Shown here: piece by piece, positions 7,081 to 14,628 of the stretch
Numbering within the stretch: the first letter of the stretch is position 1
How the letters are laid out: each line of letters begins with the position of its first letter
Origin: JAAYZQ01 sp034428935
GTDB taxonomy: Bacteria; Chloroflexota; Anaerolineae; JAAYZQ01
Direction of reading: 5' to 3'
DNA length: 38,473 nt
Assembly (NCBI GenBank): GCA_034428935.1
Contig: DAOUHB010000173.1
Location: 1 to 38,473 of the forward strand
Translations under genes and position numbers: made by a program
Notes under the pieces: generated by a model
Seen by the model: only the letters and a program-made list of their open reading frames with translations
Told to the model about the DNA's origin: nothing
Databases searched by the model: none

Positions 7081-8253
7081 TCAGGGCCGGTAGCGGATGC
7101 GGTAGATGAGCCCCGCCTTGTCGTCGCTGACCAACAGGCTGCCGTCGGGCGACACGACGACGCCGGCCGGACGGCCGGGCACCGTGTCGCCGTCGTCCAG
7201 GAGCCAGCCGGTGGCAAAGTCGAGGACCTGGCCCGCCGGCCGGCCGTCCTCGCTTGAGGTCTCGTCGAGGGGGATGCGCACCACCTTGTAGCCCACCGGC
7301 TCCGAGCGGTTCCAGGAGCCGTGGAGGGCCACGAACAGGTCGCCCCGGTACTCGGCCGGGAATTGGTCGCCGTCGTAAAAGGCCAGGCCCAGGGGCGCGG
7401 CGTGGGCCTGCATCTCCACGGCGGGCGTGGCCACGCCCTGGCAGGCGCCCTCTCCCCCGAAGTCGGGGTCGACGATGCGCCCGGCGTGGCAGCGGGGCCA
7501 GCCGGCGTCCATGCCGTCGGTCACGACGTAGACCGTCTCCGGCGGCTCGTCGTCGCCCAGCCAGTCGCGGCCGTTGTTGGTGGCCCATAGCTCGCCGCTG
7601 CGCGGGTTGATGGCCAGGCCCACGGCGTTGCGCAAGCCCCGGGCCAGGACGCGCCCGCTGCTGCCGTCGGCGCCATAGACCGAGATGGCGGCCCGCCGCT
7701 CGTCCTCTTCCTGGCAGACGTTGCAGCTCGACCCGACCGAGACGTACAGCCGGCCCTCGCCGTCCACGAGCACAGTGCGCGTCACGTGGGCGCCGCCCGG
7801 GGGCAGCCCGGGCACCACCACCTGGCTCTCCACGGCCCGCAGGTCGTCGCCGGGGCGCAGGCGGACCACCTGCGTCGTCTCGCCCACGTAGAGCCAGCCC
7901 TCGTAGAACGACAGGCTGGACGGATTGTCCATCCCCTCGGCGACGACGACCGTCTCGTCGGCCTGGCCATCGCCGTCCCGGTCGGGCAGGGCCAGGACGC
8001 GCCCGCCGCTCATGTCGGCCACAAAGAGGACGCCTTGCTCGTCGTAGGCCATGAACCGCGGCCGACCCAGGTCGCGGGCCACGATGCTCGCCTCGAAGCC
8101 GGGGGGCAGGTCCAACTCCACGGGGCCCGCCGCGCCGATGGGAATGTTGACGCCGCCATTCCCCGCCAGGCGCGGCAGGAGGACCAGCCCGGCGACGACG
8201 AGTACGGCGACCAGGCCGGCGGCGAGGAGCAAGAGGCGCAGCCTGCGGCTCAT
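7081..8253 (-). CDS. Membrane-anchored sorbosone/glucose dehydrogenase-like beta-propeller protein
   Basis: 390 residues with an N-terminal signal anchor (SRRLRLLLLAAGLVAVLVVAGLVLL), so the propeller is probably outside the membrane. The rest follows the PQQ-type sorbosone dehydrogenase (GSDH/L-sorbosone) family: LPPGFEASIVARDLGRPRFM, VLFVADMSGGRVLALPDRDGDGQADE, GLRNAVGLAINPRSGELWATNNGRD and GDLFVALHGSWNR. A CNVC pair (in SSCNVCQEE) lacks the histidine of a haem-c motif. Substrate and cofactor use are unknown. It sits 15 bases after the nuclease gene and 10 bases before recJ, an odd guest among DNA-repair genes. Probably cotranscribed by position rather than function. Confidence 0.8.
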   Translation of the reverse strand: MSRRLRLLLLAAGLVAVLVVAGLVLLPRLAGNGGVNIPIGAAGPVELDLPPGFEASIVARDLGRPRFMAYDEQGVLFVADMSGGRVLALPDRDGDGQADETVVVAEGMDNPSSLSFYEGWLYVGETTQVVRLRPGDDLRAVESQVVVPGLPPGGAHVTRTVLVDGEGRLYVSVGSSCNVCQEEDERRAAISVYGADGSSGRVLARGLRNAVGLAINPRSGELWATNNGRDWLGDDEPPETVYVVTDGMDAGWPRCHAGRIVDPDFGGEGACQGVATPAVEMQAHAAPLGLAFYDGDQFPAEYRGDLFVALHGSWNRSEPVGYKVVRIPLDETSSEDGRPAGQVLDFATGWLLDDGDTVPGRPAGVVVSPDGSLLVSDDKAGLIYRIRYRP

Positions 8254-8268
8254 GGCGTCGCGCCCGGG

Positions 8269-9111
8269 CTAGAACTCGACCTCGGCCACCTGCTCCAGGT
8301 CGATCTCGATGTCGAGGGCTTCGACGTCATCTTCCAGGTTCTCCAGCGAGCCGGCCTTGACCCCCCGCTCGCAGAGCGAGCGATAGTTGCAGAAACGGCA
8401 CTGCTGGCGGTCGGGGGTCAGCGGCCAGATGGGCTCGTCTCGCGTCGCGATCTCGGCCACGACGCCGGTGATGTACTCGTGGTCGGCGGCGTGCTGGGCG
8501 CTGTCGTAGGCAAAGCGCTCGGTGTGGCCGCCGTGGGCGGCAAACCAGTAGACCATCTCCACCTGCTCGGGCTGCGGGCGGCGCCCCCCGTTAAAGGTCG
8601 CCCCGGCCTCCACGGCCAGGTAGCGATAGACGCGCGTCTGGAGCCGCTGCTCCAGCCTGCCCCGCGCCGGCAGGCGGGCGACGGTCTTCCAGTCGACGAT
8701 GGCCAGGCGCCCGCCGGGGTCGGCGGCCAGCAGGTCAAAGCGGGCCACCAGGCGCGCTCCCGCCGTCCCCGGCACGGGCAGCGGCGCCGCCAGGACCACC
8801 TCGGGCCGCACCACCTCTCGCGGCAGGCCGGCCGGCGGGTGCTCCAGGTAGGTGCGCCACCAGGCGGCCAGCCGCGGGTCCTGGATGGAGGCCTCCAGCC
8901 GGTCGACGTCCAGGCCCAGGAGGTGCTGGTGTACCAGGTGGTGAAAGTCGGCCCCCCGCTGCACCAGGCGCTCCAGCTCCAGGGGCGAATCGACGATGAG
9001 GGCCGGCGACGGCTGCTCCGCCAGGTAGCGAAGCTGAAAGCGCCGCGCGCAGTCGACATAATCTTGCAGCTTGTGCTGGCTAAACTGCACGTTTTCTTCG
9101 GGGTCAAGCAT
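8269..9111 (-). CDS. Stand-alone PD-(D/E)XK nuclease with Fe-S cysteines (RecB/AddB/Cas4-type)
   Basis: 280 residues. Nuclease motifs in order: RGADFHHLVHQ (52-62), RPEVVL with Glu104, ARFDLL with Asp126, IVDWKT (139-143) and the QTRVYRYL helix (158-165). Four cysteines, one N-terminal (C21, in DYVDCARRFQLRYL) and three C-terminal (C238, C241, C247, in QCRFCNYRSLC), match the split 4Fe-4S 'iron staple' of AddB and Cas4. The protein therefore looks like the C-terminal nuclease domain of AddB made as its own polypeptide. Its ATG lies inside the end of the helicase gene (8-base overlap), indicating translational coupling. No cas genes or CRISPR array are nearby, so a Cas4 role is unlikely. Confidence 0.87.
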   Translation of the reverse strand: MLDPEENVQFSQHKLQDYVDCARRFQLRYLAEQPSPALIVDSPLELERLVQRGADFHHLVHQHLLGLDVDRLEASIQDPRLAAWWRTYLEHPPAGLPREVVRPEVVLAAPLPVPGTAGARLVARFDLLAADPGGRLAIVDWKTVARLPARGRLEQRLQTRVYRYLAVEAGATFNGGRRPQPEQVEMVYWFAAHGGHTERFAYDSAQHAADHEYITGVVAEIATRDEPIWPLTPDRQQCRFCNYRSLCERGVKAGSLENLEDDVEALDIEIDLEQVAEVEF

Positions 9112-11473
9112 CGGTGCCTTCTTCCTGCCAGGCTTCGTGGAGGGCCACCAGGGGGAGGGCCGGCTCCAGCCGCACCCCCTCGCGCCTGCCCGTGTTCCAC
9201 GTCACGATCAGCGTCCGCCGCGCCCGCGTGATGCCCACGTACAACAGCCGCAGCCGCTCCGAGACATATTCCTCCCGCGCCACCCGCGTAGCCGACCCCT
9301 CCCCCGACGCGATCCGGCCCGCCTGCGCTTGGGCCGCAGGCACAGGCGTTGCGTCCTCCCCTGCAAGGGGAGGGGAGCTTGCTCCCCCTTCCCGTGTCGG
9401 GAAGGGGGTTGGGGGGTTAGGTGAAATCCTCTCCAACTGCGCCATCGCCTCCGCCTCCAGGTTCAGACGGTCGCGGATGAACCACGGCTCGGAGACGTAG
9501 GTGTCGGTGGGCAGGCCGGAGGGAAAGTCATAGGTGTTGACCGACAGCAGGTAGACGCGGTCCCACTCCAGGCCCTTGGCCTTGTGCATGGTCGCCACGG
9601 TCACCTTGCCCCGGGGCGGCGCAAAGCCCGTCTCCTCGGCGGCAAAGCCCAGGAAGCGGCGCTCGTTGCGGGCGATGACGGCCAGCTCCTCGACCATCTC
9701 GGGCAGGCGATAGCCGGGGTGGGCCTCGCCGGCGTCGCGCAGCAGCAGGGCCAGCTTGTGGGCCAGGGCCAGCTCGCCCGGCTCGCGGAACAGGTCGCCG
9801 GCCAGGGTCAGCACCAACTGGTCGATGGGCAGCCCGGCGGCCAGGTGCCAGCCCTGGGCCGCCTGCCGGAACTCGGCCAGGAGCGCCAGCTCGGCCTCGG
9901 GCACGCGGCCGGCCAGCGAGGCCAGCCAGTCGTGGTCCGCCCGGGGCCAGAGGTAGGCTTCCACTGCCGGGCAGCCGCGCAAGCGCCGCGCCGCCCCCTC
10001 GACGATGGGCCGCGTCTCGGGATCGTCCAGCGTGCCGCGCCGCCAGACCAGGAGCGCCACCGACAGCTTGCGCGCCGAGGTGGGGTCGGCCAGGGCGCGC
10101 AGCACGTTGCCCAGGGCGCCCGCCGCCTGGCGGGTGAGGCTCGTGGAGCGCAGCAGCTCCACGTGGGGCACGTTCTGCGCCTCCAGCAGGTCGATCATCT
10201 CAAAGCCCCGCTGATTGCGGGGGGCCAGGATGGCGCACGTCTCGCGCTGCGCCTCGGGCAGGGCCTCCTGCTCCTTCAGCCAGCGCCGGGCCGACTCGGC
10301 CACGGCCGCCAGCTCGGCCTCGGGCGTAAAGTCGCGCTCCAGGAGCAACTGGACCGCCCGGGGGTTGGCCGGCGGGTTGGGCTGCGGGTCGCCGGGGGGC
10401 GTGGGCTGGATGTAGGGCAGGGTCAGGGCGCCGCGGGCCTCTTCCAGGGGGTGCTCCCCCCGCACCCAATCGATGAGGGTGTTGGCCAGGGCGATGATGG
10501 CCGGCTGCGAGCGCCCCGACTCGGGCAGCTCGCGCACCTGCACGTCCTGCGCCGGGTCGCCGCTCACAAAGCGCCGCAGCAGGTCCGGATCGGCCGTGGT
10601 AAACGTCTCGTAGATGGCCTGGTTGGGGTCGCCGACGCGCACCCAGTTGCCGTCGTCGCCCGCCAGGCGGCTCAGGATCTCTTGCTGGAGGCGGCTGGAA
10701 TCCTGGGCCTCATCCTCCAGGACGTAGGGCCAGCGCCGGCGCAGGCGCTCCAGGTAGTCGGGGTCGCGCTTCAGGGACTCCAGGGCCAGGCGGATGAGAT
10801 CGTCAAAGTCGACCATGCCCCGGAAGGCGAGGCTGCGCTGGTACTCGGCATAGATCTCGGCGCCCATGCGCGCCAGCCCCAGGCCCGGCTCGTCGCCGTA
10901 GGCGGCCAGGCGGCCCAGAAGGACGTCGGGAGTCAGCTCCAGGTCCTTGGCCCGCTTGATAAAGGCGGCCGCCACGTCGCGGACCAGGGCGGGCCACCGG
11001 GAGCGCCGGACCCAGTCGGCCCGGCCCGCTTCCAGCTCGGGCAGCAGGTAGGCGTCGGCCGCCTCCGGGTGGGCGCGCAGCCAGCCTTCCACTGCGTCGT
11101 CGCGCACCGCCTCGGCCTCGCGCTCGTCGATGATGCCGAAATCCTCGGCCAGGCCCACCAGCGAGGGCCGCTCGCGCACGATGTCGTGGGCCAGGCCGTG
11201 GAGGGTGCGCACCCGGTAGCCAAAGCCGGGCAGCAGGCCCCGGTCCTGGGCCACCAGGAGCCTATTGATGCGCTGCCGGAAGTTGTCCACCGCCGAGTTG
11301 ACCAGGGTGACGATGAGCACCTCCTGCTCGTCGTCGATGGCCGTCAGCACCAGGCGGGCGGCCAGCAGGGCCAGGGTGTGCGTCTTGCCGCTGCCCGGCA
11401 CGGCCGCGACGCCCATCTTGCCGCCCTGGTATTCGAGGATGTCGAGCTGGGAGGGACGTGGTTGGAAGGCCAT
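9104..11473 (-). CDS. UvrD/AddA-like superfamily 1 helicase
   Basis: 789 residues. The ATG at 11473 follows GAGGA by six bases and directly opens the Q-motif (PSQLDILEY) and Walker A (AVPGSGKT, residues 24-31). Further SF1A motifs are DEAQDSSRLQQEIL (about 252), GDPNQAIYETF, TMHKAKGLEWDRVYLLSVN (about 627) and YVGITRARRTLIVTW (about 745). There is no C-terminal nuclease, unlike AddA or RecB. The next gene supplies one and overlaps it. Between motifs V and VI lies a low-complexity Pro/Ala/Gly insert (about residues 683-709) encoded by a palindromic repeat. The predicted role is the active 3'-5' motor of an end-processing complex with its neighbours. Confidence 0.9.
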   Translation of the reverse strand: MAFQPRPSQLDILEYQGGKMGVAAVPGSGKTHTLALLAARLVLTAIDDEQEVLIVTLVNSAVDNFRQRINRLLVAQDRGLLPGFGYRVRTLHGLAHDIVRERPSLVGLAEDFGIIDEREAEAVRDDAVEGWLRAHPEAADAYLLPELEAGRADWVRRSRWPALVRDVAAAFIKRAKDLELTPDVLLGRLAAYGDEPGLGLARMGAEIYAEYQRSLAFRGMVDFDDLIRLALESLKRDPDYLERLRRRWPYVLEDEAQDSSRLQQEILSRLAGDDGNWVRVGDPNQAIYETFTTADPDLLRRFVSGDPAQDVQVRELPESGRSQPAIIALANTLIDWVRGEHPLEEARGALTLPYIQPTPPGDPQPNPPANPRAVQLLLERDFTPEAELAAVAESARRWLKEQEALPEAQRETCAILAPRNQRGFEMIDLLEAQNVPHVELLRSTSLTRQAAGALGNVLRALADPTSARKLSVALLVWRRGTLDDPETRPIVEGAARRLRGCPAVEAYLWPRADHDWLASLAGRVPEAELALLAEFRQAAQGWHLAAGLPIDQLVLTLAGDLFREPGELALAHKLALLLRDAGEAHPGYRLPEMVEELAVIARNERRFLGFAAEETGFAPPRGKVTVATMHKAKGLEWDRVYLLSVNTYDFPSGLPTDTYVSEPWFIRDRLNLEAEAMAQLERISPNPPTPFPTREGGASSPPLAGEDATPVPAAQAQAGRIASGEGSATRVAREEYVSERLRLLYVGITRARRTLIVTWNTGRREGVRLEPALPLVALHEAWQEEGTDA
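9345..9425. repeat. Palindromic repeat inserted in frame in the helicase gene
   Basis: On the gene's strand: CCCCCCAACCCCCTTCCC, loop, GGGAAGGGGGA, then CTCCCCTGCAAGGGGAGG-type palindrome. It encodes NPPTPFPTREGGASSPPLAGED, which has no place in SF1 helicases, yet keeps the frame. The same kind of element (encoding PPLQGEGE instead of PPLAGED) occurs in the neighbouring AddB-like gene. It recalls Rickettsia palindromic elements, which insert into genes without destroying them. Confidence 0.7.
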
Positions 11474-11502
11474 GATCTGTCCTCGTTCTCTGTCCGCGTT
11501 AC

Positions 11503-13659
11503 CTAGGCTCGTTCCGCGCTCCGCGCGCGCAACAGCCGCTGCAGCGACTGGCGCAGCGGGCCCTGCTGCTCGTAGCCTCGCTCGTTCAGGTCGGCCACGG
11601 CCAGGTAGATGCGCCGGCGCGCGCGCCGGGCCAGGCCCAGGATGACCCGCCCCAGCGCCTCTTCCCGGGTGCGGACCTCGTGGGCGTCGGCCCACACCTC
11701 GCCCTCGTCCCAGTCGCGCCGCAGCACGTAGGGATGGGTCAGCGGCTGGTAAACCCGCTCCATCCAGGTCCGGCTGCCGGCGTCGAGCCAGAACTGCACC
11801 GTCATCGGCTGGTTCATCATCAGCAGCGTGTAAGCCGGAACCAGCAACACCGCGTCGCGCGGGCGCAGCGTCCAGCTCGGCAGGTACTGGGCGGCGACGA
11901 TGCCCCGCTCCAGCATGTCCACGTACTCCAGCGCCAGATCCCCTTCCCCCCCCAGCATCGTCTCCCCCTCCCCTTGCAGGGGAGGACCCAGCGGGCCGGA
12001 GCGGGGTTGGGGGGAGGGGTCCGCCGTCCGCCGAAAGTTCCGGATCGAGTCCACCAGGTTGGTGGCCACGACGCCGGCGTCGTAATTGCCGTGGAAGCCA
12101 AAGCCCGGCTGCGACAGGACCTCGCCGTAGAGCCGGCTAAGGAAATGGTCGAGTCCCTCGTCGGTGGCCTGCCGGCCCTCCATCTCGATATAGTCCTCCA
12201 TCCAGCGCCACAGCTCGTCGTAGCGGCCGCCCAACAGGTAGCTGATCCGCTCCTGCATCTCGGGCACGATCTGGTGAAAGGGGGTCAGGCTGGGCTGCCC
12301 GTCGCGCGTGCGGTAGACGATGCCCGTCAGCAGGCTGGCGCGGATGGGATCGAGGTCGGCGATGGACATGGACAGGGCCTGGGCCACGTCGGCAGGGTGG
12401 GGCGGGCGGCGCCAGGTGGGGTGGGCCAGCTTGGCCAGCGTGATGAGGCAGCGGGCCGCCGGCTCCTCGCCCAGCTCGCGCCCGGGCCGGTGGGTGCGCA
12501 CCTCGATGCCGTAGCGGGCCAGCCGCTGGCGCAGGGCAAAGCGCAAGGCGTCGCTCAGGTAGGGGGCCAGGATGGCAATCTCGCCCGGGGGCACCTTCTC
12601 TTCCATGATCAGCCGCGACACCTCGCCCGCCACCCAGTCCAGCATCTCCGGAAAGAAGCGCCGCACCTCCCACTCCAGGGCGGGCAGGGGAGACGCGCCG
12701 CCGGGCACGGGCTCCGGCACCTCGACAAAGGGGGCAGCCAGGCGCGCGCCCAGGGCCTCCATCTCGGGTGTGGTCACGTGCGACTCGCCGAGGGCCACCT
12801 GCTCCTGGCACTCGACCGCCAGGCTCAAGGCGCTCTGGGGGTCGGCGCCCATAAAGAGGCGATAGCCGCCGCCCGTGTCGTACAGTACCAGCGCCGACTC
12901 GGCCAGGGGCAGCCACAGGCGGAGAAGGTCGTGGGCGGCGGGAATGTCCTCCTCGGTGTTGTCGACGATTAGGTGCCGGTAGCCGCTCAGCAGGTAGCGG
13001 CGCATCTGGGGCAGGGGCAGCAGGTGCTTCCAGAAGACCTCGATCTGGAGCGACCAATCGAGGAGGTTCTCGTCGATGCACGCCCGTCGAAAGGCCAGGG
13101 CCAGCTCCTGGACCTGGTCATAGACCCGCAGGCGGGCCGACTCGCCGCCCCAGGCCGCCTTGAGCCGGGCGGCGATCTCTTCCAGGGGAAAGCCGGCGGC
13201 GGCCGCCTTGTTCAAATTGTCGAGGATCTGGGTCACCAGGCGCACCCGCGACACCGACACCCCCTCAAAGGCGCCCGATGCCAGGAACGGCTCGGCCAGG
13301 CGCGCCATGTAGTACTGGGCGCCCTCGACGTTCAGGAAGCGCGGGCGGCGCCCGGGCGAGAAGCCGGCCTTCTCGGCTACCAAGGGCCAGAAGAGGTCCA
13401 GCGTGCGGCGCGCCAGGCCGCCGACGGTAGCAATGTCGACGACGACCCCCGGCGGCGCCTCGGGGCGCTGCAAGAAGTCATAGTAGGGCGTGGCCAGGGT
13501 CCGCTGCGGGACCATGACCAGGATCTGCTCGGCCGGCACGCCCACTTCCAGGAGGTGCGCCAGGCGGCGGACGGCCAGGGTTGTCTTGCCCGAGCCCGGG
13601 GGGCCGGACACAAAGGTGGTGTGATTCCCGCTGTGGGGGGCGGCGATCAGGTGTTGCAT
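11503..13659 (-). CDS. AddB-like SF1 helicase-fold ATPase with degenerate Walker B
   Basis: 718 residues with a good Walker A (GPPGSGKT, 19-26) and general UvrD/AddB layout: VPAEQILVMVPQRTLA, then RHLIVDNTEED where active helicases have VDEfQD, then VLYDTGGGYRLFMGADPQSA corresponding to motif III. IAILAPYLSDALRFALRQRLARYGIEVRTHRPGR is the strand following motif IV. The Walker B glutamate is Asn, so ATP hydrolysis may be weak or lost, as in AddB where the second helicase fold is mainly structural. It lacks the C-terminal nuclease of AddB, which is encoded separately two genes on. A palindromic repeat inserts about residues 545-570. It ends 29 bases before the helicase start. Predicted partner of that helicase. 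Confidence 0.75.
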   Translation of the reverse strand: MQHLIAAPHSGNHTTFVSGPPGSGKTTLAVRRLAHLLEVGVPAEQILVMVPQRTLATPYYDFLQRPEAPPGVVVDIATVGGLARRTLDLFWPLVAEKAGFSPGRRPRFLNVEGAQYYMARLAEPFLASGAFEGVSVSRVRLVTQILDNLNKAAAAGFPLEEIAARLKAAWGGESARLRVYDQVQELALAFRRACIDENLLDWSLQIEVFWKHLLPLPQMRRYLLSGYRHLIVDNTEEDIPAAHDLLRLWLPLAESALVLYDTGGGYRLFMGADPQSALSLAVECQEQVALGESHVTTPEMEALGARLAAPFVEVPEPVPGGASPLPALEWEVRRFFPEMLDWVAGEVSRLIMEEKVPPGEIAILAPYLSDALRFALRQRLARYGIEVRTHRPGRELGEEPAARCLITLAKLAHPTWRRPPHPADVAQALSMSIADLDPIRASLLTGIVYRTRDGQPSLTPFHQIVPEMQERISYLLGGRYDELWRWMEDYIEMEGRQATDEGLDHFLSRLYGEVLSQPGFGFHGNYDAGVVATNLVDSIRNFRRTADPSPQPRSGPLGPPLQGEGETMLGGEGDLALEYVDMLERGIVAAQYLPSWTLRPRDAVLLVPAYTLLMMNQPMTVQFWLDAGSRTWMERVYQPLTHPYVLRRDWDEGEVWADAHEVRTREEALGRVILGLARRARRRIYLAVADLNERGYEQQGPLRQSLQRLLRARSAERA
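11952..12024. repeat. Palindromic repeat inserted in frame in the AddB-like gene
   Basis: On the gene's strand: CCCCTCCCCCCAACCCCGCT ... GTCCTCCCCTGCAAGGGGAG, giving the peptide DPSPQPRSGPLGPPLQGEGE. The CTCCCCTGCAAGGGGAGG palindrome and CCCCAACCCC tract are shared with the insert in the helicase gene downstream, in the same orientation relative to translation. Confidence 0.68.
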
Positions 13660-13681
13660 GATGCCTGTTTCTAGGGGAGCA

Positions 13682-14092
13682 CTAGCTCCTGGAGTGGCCG
13701 TCTCGCTTGCCTCGTTTCAGCGCCTCGATCTGCTGGCTCGCCGGCACCATGGGAGTGTTGCGGTGGACGAGCAGGATCGTCGGCAGCCGTCCATCCGGCG
13801 GTTCGTAGGAGCGGCAAATCTCGGGTACGGCGGTTCCCAACTGGTCCTCGGCCAGGAACTGGACCTCGTGGGCGGCCCACCAGCGGCGAATGCCCGACCG
13901 GGTCCACTCATCCCGGTCAAAGTAGAGCGCCCTCAGCCGCCAGCGCGGCTGGCGCCCGGGCCTGCGGTCGTAGGCGATGACCATTGCCTGGTCGCTCAGG
14001 CGATCCCGCTCCTGGGGCTTGCCCTCGCCCGGGAGCTCGATGGCAAACGTGTCTTCGTACTCGACGATAGGTGTGCGCGCTTTTTTGCTCAT
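13682..14092 (-). CDS. 136-aa protein of unknown function, first gene of the repair operon
   Basis: Starts at the ATG at 14092, four bases after GAGAGG. The protein begins MSKKARTPIVEYEDTFAIEL and is hydrophilic, with several Trp/Arg-rich stretches (WTRSGIRRWWAAHEVQFLAE) and a basic tail (KRGKRDGHSRS). There are no membrane segments or cysteine clusters and I recognise no family. It has a strong promoter of its own and is followed 22 bases later by the AddB-like gene, so it heads the operon and may be a small accessory subunit or regulator of the complex. That role is a guess from position only. Confidence 0.65.
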   Translation of the reverse strand: MSKKARTPIVEYEDTFAIELPGEGKPQERDRLSDQAMVIAYDRRPGRQPRWRLRALYFDRDEWTRSGIRRWWAAHEVQFLAEDQLGTAVPEICRSYEPPDGRLPTILLVHRNTPMVPASQQIEALKRGKRDGHSRS

Positions 14093-14107
14093 GTTCCTCT
14101 CACCGAA

Positions 14108-14136
14108 ATTATAACATTTATGGGCTGGAATTGCAA
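14108..14136 (-). promoter_or_regulatory. Sigma70 promoter of the split AddAB/RecJ operon
   Basis: On the minus strand TTGCAA (14136-14131), 17 bases, perfect TATAAT (14113-14108). Predicted start near 14101, leaving a leader of only about nine bases that is nearly all ribosome site. No other convincing promoter was seen within the following nine kilobases of leftward genes, consistent with a single six-gene transcript. Confidence 0.72.
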
Positions 14137-14189
14137 GAACTCGACGGCGGCGCGGTCCGGCGTCCCTGCCGCACCGCCACTCCCGCACC

Positions 14190-14298
14190 AGGCTCGCCCG
14201 GCATCGCCGGCGAGCCTTCAATTCACCACCAAGCTCGCCGGGCATCGCCAGATGCCCGGTCCTGGCAAGCCGGAGATCTGGCGATCTCCGGCGAGCTT
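14190..14298. repeat. Extragenic palindromes between divergent promoters
   Basis: AGGCTCGCC (14190-14198) pairs with GGCGAGCCT (14209-14217). A larger inverted repeat has AAGCTCGCCGG (14231-14241) and CCGGCGAGCTT (14288-14298) as arms, enclosing GGGCATCGCCAGATGCCC. These are REP-like sequences. The rest of the 14093-14628 gap holds the two divergent promoters and the leader of the 14-residue-repeat gene. No RNA gene was recognised. Confidence 0.6.
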
Positions 14299-14356
14299 TC
14301 TATGCGTTACCCTGTTTCGTGCAGACTTGCCACAGGCGCGCCCAATCGCCGCTCCA

Positions 14357-14387
14357 GCTTGACATTTCCCTGGTCAAGCGTTATGAT
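14357..14387 (+). promoter_or_regulatory. Sigma70 promoter with overlapping inverted repeat
   Basis: TTGACA (14359-14364), 17 bases, TATGAT (14382-14387), close to consensus. It is the only good rightward promoter before the membrane-protein gene at 14629 and gives a leader of about 235 bases. A perfect 7-bp inverted repeat (GCTTGAC at 14357-14363, GTCAAGC at 14373-14379) covers the -35 box and spacer and could be an operator. No repressor gene can be matched to it. Confidence 0.6.
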
Positions 14388-14628
14388 CTGATCGGTGCGT
14401 ACCGGCTGCCCCGTGCAGATCCAGCGCACAGTTGCCTCCCTTTGGGTTCTCTCGTCAGCGACGGAAAGGGACGGCCAGCAATGCCCGGTCGTCTCCTGCT
14501 TCGAGAGCATGCCCCTTTGATGCTACCACTGTTCACTCACTATACCCTCACCATACCCATCGCAGGCGCTCGTAGACGACGAGTGCCACGTTGCTTTGCG
14601 TGTGCAAACACGAGAAAGGAGTAAAAAC

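Noticed and set aside
8269..9111. Cas4 nuclease
   Set aside because: The Fe-S nuclease motifs are compatible with Cas4, but the coupled partners are helicase and AddB-like genes, and there is no CRISPR array or other cas gene.
1044..13081. Long alternative-frame open frames throughout the GC-rich genes
   Set aside because: They overlay genes with clear family motifs, have biased Arg/Pro/Ala composition and no ribosome sites. They are typical by-products of high GC content.
14307..14510. 67-residue leftward open frame
   Set aside because: An internal GTG has a GGGAGG site, but the best promoter in the segment points the other way and no family is recognisable. It was judged part of the leader of the rightward gene.
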